Source of the DNA: Myxococcus sp. CA023
GTDB lineage: Bacteria > Myxococcota > Myxococcia > Myxococcales > Myxococcaceae
Reading direction: 5' to 3'
Assembly (NCBI RefSeq): GCF_010998615.1
Contig: NZ_JAAEAH010000033.1
Span: 25,279 to 89,278 of the forward strand
DNA length: 64,000 nt
Below, one piece after another: positions 17,401-26,400 of the stretch (position 1 is its first letter; each line of letters begins with the position of its first letter). The translations under genes and the position numbers were made by a program. Under the pieces are notes generated by a model that made no database searches, was not told the origin of the DNA, and was given only the letters and a program-made list of their open reading frames with translations.

Positions 17401-20400
17401 GTAATGGCCCATGAGCCGCTGCGCGGTGGCGGCCTCGAACAGCTCGGTGCCGTAGCGCAGCGCCAGCGTATAGCCGGTGGAGGATTCAGCGACCCACAGC
17501 GACAGGTCGAACGGACTGGTGAGCAGCTCCGGCTGGAGCGGCCGGGCGCGCAGTCCCGGGAAGGCGTCCGCCAGCGTGCGGTCCGCGCGCACCAGGTCGA
17601 ACATCACCTGGAACAGCGGCGAGTGCCCGGCGGAGCGCTCCACACCCAACGCCTGGACGACCCGGTCCAGCGGAACATCCTGGTGCGCCAGCGCTTCCAG
17701 CGTGGTGGCGCGCACGCCGGCCACCAGCGAGGTGAAGGACGCATCCGGCGCCACGGGCGTGCGCAGCGCCACGGTGTTGAGCATCAGCCCGACCACCCCC
17801 TCCAGCGCTGGATGCGTGCGTCCGGAGACAGGCGTGCCGACGCAGAAGTCCTCCTGGCCGGAGTAGCGGTGGAGCAGCGCCGAGAACGCGGACAGCAGCA
17901 CCATGTACGGCGTTGCCTGGTGCTCGCGGCAGAAGGACTGGAGCGCGCGCACCGTGTCGGCGGACAGGGCGTGGCCCTGGGTGATGGCGCCCGTGAGCAG
18001 TGGCGATGCGGGCCGAGGCTTGTCCGGAGTGAGCCGCAGCAGGCCGGGCACGCCTTCGAGCTTCTGCTTCCAGTAGGTGAGCTGGGCCTCGTCCCGTTCG
18101 CGAGCAGGAGGGGTGCGCAGCCACGCGGCGATGTCCGCATGCTCCAGCCGGGGCGTCGGCAGCGTGGGCGTGCGGCGTTGATGGAACGCCGCGTAGGCTT
18201 CGCCCAGCTCGCGCACCAGGACATCCAGCGACAGCCCGTCCACCGCCAGGTGATGGAAGGCGAGTAGCAGGACGTGCTGCTCCGGCGCCGTGCGCAGCAG
18301 CCGGAAACGATAGAGCGGGCCGCGCGCCAGGTCGAAGGATGCGTGAACCGCGTCCCGGGCCCACTGCGCCGCGGACGGCGCTTCTTCCACCTCCAGGACG
18401 CGCGGAGGCACGGGGCACAGCACGGGCGCCGGAAGGCCGTCGCGCGCCGGCACGGCGAGCCGCAGCACCGGATGCCTCGTCACCAGCCAGCGCAAGGCGT
18501 CTTCCATCGCCGCCGCGTCCAGAGGGCCGTCCAGCTCCACCGCCTCCGCGAGGTGATAGGCGCTGGTGCCCGGATGGAGCTGCTGCACGAACCACAGCCG
18601 CTCCTGCGTGGGAGACAGGACCAACGCGGCGTCCGCTGGACGCGGCACGGGCGCGGGGAGCGGGGCCGCGCCGTCACGCCGCGTCTCCAACTCGCGTGCG
18701 AGGCCCGCGACGGTGGGCTCGGTGAAGAACGCCTGGAGTGGGAACTCCACGTCGAACGCCTGTCGCACGCGCGCCACCAGCCGCGTGGCGGCCAGCGAGT
18801 GACCTCCGATGTGGAAGAAGTCGTCCTCGCGCCGCACCTGCGGCAGGCCCAGCACCTGGCAGAACAGCAGGGCGAGCAGTTCCTCGACGGCGCCACGGGG
18901 ACGCGCTTCGGGCGCGGCCTCCGGCTCGATGTCCGGGAGGGGCAGGGCCGCCAGTGCCTTGCGGTCCACCTTGCCACTGGTCGTCATCGGCAGGGCGGTC
19001 ATCACCGTGAAGCGCGAGGGCACCAGGGCCTCGGGCAGCGCGCGCGACAGTCCTTCGCGGAGCCGGGACTCGACGCCGGCAGCAGTGCCTTCCAGAACGA
19101 GGAACGCCTCCAGGCGTGCATCTCGCTGAGTGCCGCGCACCACCACCGATGCCTGCCTCACACCGGGCTGGCGCAGGAGGGCGGCCTCCACTTCCTCCAA
19201 CTCCACGCGGACGCCGCGCACCTTCACCTGGAAGTCGGTGCGGCCCAGGAAGCCGAGCGAGCCATCACCGTTCCACCGCACCCGGTCACCCGTGCGGTAC
19301 AGGCGGCCACCCTCCCTGCCGGAGAAGGCGTCTGGGATGAATCGCTCGGCGGTGAGGTCCGGCCGGTCGCGGTAGCCACGGCCCAGGCAGGTACCGCCGA
19401 TGTAGAGCTCGCCGGGGACTCCCGGCGGCACCGGAGCGCCGTTCGCATCCAGGACGTACAGACGGCACCGGTCCAGCGGACGGCCCAGGCGCACGGGGCG
19501 GTCGGGCAGCGTGATTTCCGCTGCGACGTTGATGCTCGTCTCCGTGGGGCCATAGGTGTTGACCAGCCGCGTGTGGGTGAGCGCGAGCTGCCGCACCAAC
19601 GGGTCTGGCAGCACCTCGCCGCCAGTCACGAGCACCTTGAGCGAGCGGAACGCCTCCGCCGCACCGGGCTCCTCCAGCGCGGTGGCCAGCGAGGACGGAG
19701 TGATGACGACGTGGGTGATGCCGTGGCCGAGGATGTCGCGGCCCAGGCCCAGGGGGCCCACTTCGCGCAACACGGTGCGTGCGCCACGGGTGATGCTGAA
19801 GAGCAGCTCCTCCAGGTGGATGTCGAAGGACAGGCTTCCCGACGACGCCCAGCAGTCTCCCGGCTGTGTGGCGTAGTACGTGTCGAATGCCGCGAAGCAG
19901 TGGACGACGTTGCGGTGGGTGAGCTCCACGCCCTTGGGTTCGCCAGTGGAGCCGGACGTGTAGAGCAGATAGGCGAGGTGCTCGGCGCGCGGGGGGCGGG
20001 GGACGGCCACCACGTCTCCACGCACGTCGGGCGACACGAGGGGAACCCCAGGCTCCACGCCAGCGAAGAGTCCCGGGCGGCTGACAACGAGCCGTGCACG
20101 GGCCTGGCGCAGCAGCGCCGCGCGGCGAGCCGGTGGATGCGACGCCTCCAGGGGGAGGCAGCCCGCGCCACTGATGAAGATGGCGACCAGGGACACCACT
20201 GCGTCCAGTGAGCGCTCCAGGCACAGGCCCACCACGGCTTCGGGACCCGCGCCCGCCGCGCACAGGTGCGCCGCGAGCCGCGATGCCCGGGCGTGCAGCT
20301 CCCGGAACGTGAGCGTGCCTTCCGGCGCCACCACCGCTGGCGCGTCCGGCGTGCGGGCCACCTGGGCCTCGATGAGGGACACGATGGTCCCCTCCGAGTC

Positions 20401-23400
20401 GAAGGGGCGCTCGGTGGCGTTGAAGCCTTGGAGCACCTGCTCGCGTTCGGTGGCGGAGAGCAGGGGCAACTCACCCACGGACGTGCGAGGCGCGGCCACC
20501 GCGTGGGCCAGGAGCTGCACGTAGTGGTTGCGCAGTCGCTCCACGGTGCCGGGCTCGAACAGGTCGGTGCTGTACTGGAAGTAGACCTCGAAGCCCTCGC
20601 CCACCTCGATGGCGGTGAGGAAGAGGTCGACCTCGCACGTCCACGTTTCGATGGGGACGCGCCGTGCACCCAGGGCATGGAAGCCACTGGCTGCGGACAG
20701 CTCGGTGCGGTGCAGGTCGAACATCACCTGCACGAGCGGCGCGTGCCCTGGGCTTCGCTCTACGCCCACGGCGCGCACCAACTGCTCGAAGGGCACGTCC
20801 TGATGAGAGAGCGCGTCCAGCGTGGTGGCGCGGACCTGGGCAAGGAGCGAGGCGAAGGAGGTGGATGCGTCCACTTGCGTGCGCAGCGGCACGGTGTTGG
20901 CGAGCAGTCCCACGACGCCTTCGAGTGAAGGATGGGTGCGGCCGGAGACGGGCGTGCCGACGCAGAAGTCGTCCTGCTGGGAGTAGCGGTACAGCAGCGC
21001 GGCGAACGCGGCGTACAGCACCATGAACGGCGTGACCTGCTGTTGCCGGCACAACGCTCGCAGGCTCTCGGAGAGGGCCGACGGCAACGGGTGGTAGCCG
21101 GTGTTGTCGCCCCGGTGCGTGAGGACGGCGGGGCGCGGCTTGTCGGAGGGGAGCTGAAGCAGCTCCGGCGCATCGGAGAGCCGCTGCTTCCAGTAGTCGA
21201 GCTGAGCCATGTCGCGAGCGCGGACAGGATCGGAGCGCTGCCAGGCGGCGACGTTTGTGTAGTGCAACGCCACCGGGACCAGCGTGGGCGCATGGCCCTG
21301 TTGGAAGGCGGCATACGCCTCGCCCAGTTCGCGCATGAGCAGGCCCGCGGACAGCGCGTCGCTCACCAGATGGTGGAACACGACGACCAGCACATGCCGC
21401 GCTTGCTCGGCTTCGAGCAGCAGGAATCGATACAGCGGACCGTGCTCCACATCGAACGGCCGATTGCCTTCTTCCGTCAGGCGTCGAGCCTGACGGGCCT
21501 GGACGTCCGCACCCGGCGCCAGGGGCTCCACCTGGAGCACGCTGGCGGGGACCGGGGACACGCTCGCCTGCGGCTGACCTTGTCGTGAGGACACGGTGGT
21601 GCGCAGCACCGGATGGCGCTCCAGCAGCCACCGCGCCGCCGCATCCAGCGCGGCCACGTCCACCGAACCCGTCCACTCCGCGGCCTGTCCGACGACATGA
21701 GCTCCGGAGTCCGGCTGGAGCTGATGGATGAACCAGAGCCGCTCCTGAGCCTGGGAGAGCGAAGGCGCCGAGTCAGAAGGCGTCGGAGGCGGAAGGGAAG
21801 AGGCGTCGCGCTGAAGCGAAGCGACTTCCAGCGCGAGGCCCGCGACGGAAGGGGAGGTGAAGAGGGAGGAGAGGGGGAGTTGAACGCCCAGGGAGTGTCG
21901 GACGCGGGCCACCAGCCGGGTGGCGGAGAGCGAATGGCCACCGAGGTGGAAGAAGCTGGCCTCCCGCTCGATGCGCTCGATGCCGAGGACCTGGCAGAAG
22001 AGCTGAGCAAGCAGCTCTTCCAGGGGCCCGCGAGGAGGCCCACCTTCGGAGAGGGAAGGGGCCTCGTCGAGAGGAAGCGCGGCGAGGGCCTTGCGGTCGA
22101 GCTTGCCGGTGGAGGTGAGCGGAAGCTGGGCCCGAAGGACCCAGCGAGAGGGAAGCATGAAGGCCGGGAGGAGACGAGCGAGGGCGGCCTGAAGGGAGTG
22201 GACGTCGGCGTCGGGAGAAGCGGGGACGACCCAGGCGGCGAGCCAGGAGTCGGAGGGCCCGCGTCGCTGGACGGTGACAGCGGCGGAGCGGACGCCGGGG
22301 AGCGAGGCGAGGGCGGCTTCGACCTCGCCCAGCTCGATGCGCATGCCGCGCACCTTCACCTGGAAGTCGACGCGGCCCAGGAAGCCCAGTGTTCCGTCGG
22401 CATTCCAGCGGCCCCGGTCTCCCGTCCGGTAGAGGCGGGCGCCCGGCATGGTGCTGAAGGGATGCGGGATGAAGCGCTCGGCGGTGAGGTCCGCGCGTCC
22501 CACGTAGCCGCGACCGACGCCCGTGCCGCCGATGTAGAGCTCACCCGGGACACCCGGAGGCAGCGGCTGGAGCGCGTCGTCCAGGACGTACACCTCCATG
22601 TTGGCCTTGGGCGTGCCGATGGGCGTGCTGGCGCTCGCGGGCGGTGCGTGCATGCGCCATAGGGTGGCGGTGTCCGCGCACTCGGCGGGGCCGTAGGCGT
22701 TGACCAGTGGCAGGCCGGGGTGGCGCTCGAACCACGCACGGCAGGTCGAAGGCGGAAGGGCCTCGCCAATGGTGAGCATCTGGCGAAGGGCGGGCAGCGG
22801 CGCTTCTCCAGGCTCTTCGAGCAGGGCCTGGAGCAGCGAGGGCACCAGCTCCACGGTGGTGGCCCCCGCTTGCTGCAAGGCCGCGGTGAGCCGGGCGGGC
22901 TCACGCACCACGTCATCATCCACGACGGAGGTCGTCCCTCCGGCGGCCAGCGCTCCCAGCATCTGCCAGATGGAGATGTCAAAGGAGAGAGGCGCCGTCT
23001 GCGCGAGCACGTCGGACGCGCCAAGTTGCAGCGAGTGCTGCATGCCCAGCAGGTGGTTGAGCATGCCGCGGTGGTCCACCATGACGCCCTTGGGCGTGCC
23101 GGTGGATCCGGAGGTGAAGAGGACGTAGGCCAGCGAGTCCGGCGTCGTGAAGGAAGGCAGCGGCGCGTCAGACTCGGCGTCCAGGTTCTGGAGCGTCAGC
23201 ACGCGCGGTCGATGCTCGAGCGGTATCTCCGCGAGCACCTCGGTGAGCATCGCCTCGACAGGGCCCAGGGGAAGGACGAAGGGCGCGCGGCTCTCCAGCA
23301 GCAGCCGTGCGAGGCGCGCCGCGGGCAGTTGCGCGTCCAGCGGGAGGTAGGCGGCACCAGCCTTGTGCAGCGACAGCAGCGCGCGAACGGTGGCCTCGGA

Positions 23401-26400
23401 GCGGCGGCCGAGGACGGCCACCACGGACTCGTGCCCAACGCCCTGGGCGCGCAGCGTGCGCGCGGCGCGAAGGCTCAGGGCCTCCAGTTGCGCGTAGGTC
23501 CACTGCGCGTCGGCGGAGGCAAGCGCCAGCCGTTCGGGCGTGTTGCGCGCATGGGCGCTGATGCGCTCAGGCAGGCAGGTGTCCAGGTCGAAAGCCAGCG
23601 GCGCGGGACGGGCGTGGCGAAGCACCAGCGCCTGCTCGTCGGACGACAGCAAGGACAGCCGCGACAGCGGCAGATGCGGTTCGGCCAGCGCCTGGGTGAG
23701 CAGACGCTGATAGTGCTCCAACATCCGTCGAGCGGTCTCCGGCTCGAACAGTTCGCCGCTGTAGCGGAGGAAGAGCTCGAAGCTCCCTGCCTGCTCGATG
23801 ACGCTCAACGCGAGGTCGAACGGGCTGGCGCGAATGTCGACGGGGACCGGACGCGCATCCAGCCCCGCGAATGCATCCGCGAGCGAACCTTGCACCCGGT
23901 GCAGGTCGAACATCACCTGGTACAGGGGCGAATGACTGAGGCTGCGCTCTACGCCGAGCGCATGGACCAGTTGCTCGAAGGGCACGTCCTGATGCGAGAG
24001 CGCATCCAGCGTGGTGGAGCGGACCTGGGCAATGAGCGAAGCGAAGGAGGTGGACGCATCCACCTGCGTGCGCAGAGGCATGGTGTTGGCGAGCAGACCG
24101 ACGACACCTTCGAGCGAAGGGTGGGTGCGGCCGGAGACGGGCGTGCCGACGCAGAAGTCGTCCTGCTGGGAGTAGCGGTACAGCAGCGCGGCGAACGCGG
24201 CGTAGAGCACCATGAACGGCGTGGCTTCGTGTTCACGGCAAGCGCGCTGCACAGTGTCCGTCAGCGCGGCAGGCAGTGCCTGGGTCCCCGTGGAGGCGCC
24301 CTGGTGCGTGAGGACGGCGGGGCGCGGCTTGTCGGTGGGAAGCTGGAGAAGCCCCGGCGTGCCGGAGAGCCGCTGCTTCCAGTAGTCGAGCTGGGCCGTG
24401 TCGCGCGCATGGACAGGCTCGGAGCGCTGCCAACTGGCCACGTCCGCGTAGTGCAGCGCCACCGGGGCCAGCGTGGGCGCATGACCCTGCTGGAAGGCGG
24501 CATACGCTTCACCCAGCTCGCGCAGCAGGATGTCCAGCGAGAGACCGTCCACCACCAGGTGATGGAACACGGCCAGCAGCACGTGCCGGTCCGCCCCTAC
24601 GTCGAGCAGCAGAAAGCGGTACAGCGGTCCCTGCTCCAGCGAGAAGGGCCGCCACGACTCCTGCTGAATCCGAAGCTGCAGTGCCTCGGGGGCCGCGCGC
24701 AGCGCTTCCATTTGAAGCACACGCGCGGGAACGGAGGACACCTCGACGCGCGCCTGGCCCTGCTGTGGCACCACGGTGGTGCGAAGCACGGGATGGCGTT
24801 CCAGCAGCCACCGCACCGCCGCATCCAGCGCGTCGGCGCTCACCGTCCCGCGAAGCTCGACGGCCTGGGGGATGTGGTAGGCGCCCGAGCCCGGCTGGAG
24901 CTGATGGATGAACCAGAGCCGCTCCTGAGCCTGGGAGAGCGAAGGAGCCGAGTCAGAAGGCGTCGGGGGAGGAAGCGAGGAGACGTCGCGCTGAAGCGAA
25001 GCGACTTCCAGCGCGAGGCCCGCGACGGAAGGGGAGGTGAAGAGGGAGGAGAGGGGGAGTTGAACGCCCAGGGAGTGTCGGACGCGGGCCACCAGCCGGG
25101 TGGCGGAGAGCGAATGGCCACCGAGGTGGAAGAAGCTGGCCTCCCGCTCGATGCGCTCGATGCCGAGGACCTGGCAGAAGAGCTGAGCAAGCAGCTCTTC
25201 CAGGGGCCCGCGAGGAGGCCCACCTTCGGAGAGGGAAGGGGCCTCGTCGAGAGGAAGCGCGGCGAGGGCCTTGCGGTCGAGCTTGCCGGTGGAGGTGAGC
25301 GGAAGCTGGGCCCGAAGGACCCAGCGAGAGGGAAGCATGAAGGCCGGGAGGAGACGAGCGAGGGCGGCCTGAAGGGAGTGGACGTCGGCGTCGGGAGAAG
25401 CGGGGACGACCCAGGCGGCGAGCCAGGAGTCGGAGGGCCCGCGTCGCTGGACGGTGACAGCGGCGGAGCGGACGCCGGGGAGCGAGGCGAGGGCGGCTTC
25501 GACTTCGCCCAATTCGATGCGCATGCCGCGCACCTTCACCTGAAGGTCGGCGCGAGAGACGAACTGGAGCACGCCGTCCGGCAACCAGCGCCCCAGGTCT
25601 CCCGAGCGGTAGAGGCGTGCGCCCGGCGTGGCGCTGAAAGGGTGCGGAACGAAGCGCTCGGCGGTGAGGTCCGCGTGTCCCACGTACCCACGGGCCACGC
25701 CCAGGCCACCCAGGTACAACTCGCCCACGACGCCGACCGGAACAGGCTGGAGGGCGTCGTCCAGCACGTACACCTCCATGTTGGCCTTGGGCGTGCCAAT
25801 GGGGGTGAAGCTGCCTTCGGGGGCCTCGTTGATGAAGTGGAGGCTGGCGACGTCCGAGCTCTCCGTCGGGCCGTAGGCGTCCGCCATCCGGCAGCCCGGG
25901 CAGCGCTCCAGCCAGGTCCGGCACAGTGCGGGCGGCACGGGCTCGCCGCCGAGCACCACCCAGCGCATGTCCGGGAAGTCCTGCTCCGGACGAGCGCCCT
26001 CCAGGATGGCCTGGAGGACGGAGGGCACCATCTCCATGACGGTGGCGCGGCCCTGCTCCAGCGCGTCGGCGAGCCGGGGCGGATCCCTCATCACGTCGTC
26101 TTCGATGAGGTACGTGGTGCCGCCACCGGGCAGCGCGCCCAGCATCTGCCAGATGGAGATGTCGAAGCTGAGCGCGGCAATCTGGGCCACGACGTCATAC
26201 CCGTCCAGGCCCAGCGCCTCGCGCATGCCCAGCAGGTGGTTGAGCATGCCGCGGTGGTCCACCATGACGCCCTTGGGCGTGCCGGTGGAGCCGGAGGTGA
26301 AGAGGACGTAGGCCAGCGAGTCCGGCGTGGCACGTGGCGACAGCCGCTCCGCGCTCTGCGACTCGAGTCCCTCCAGCGACAGCACCCGAGGCCGCCGGGC

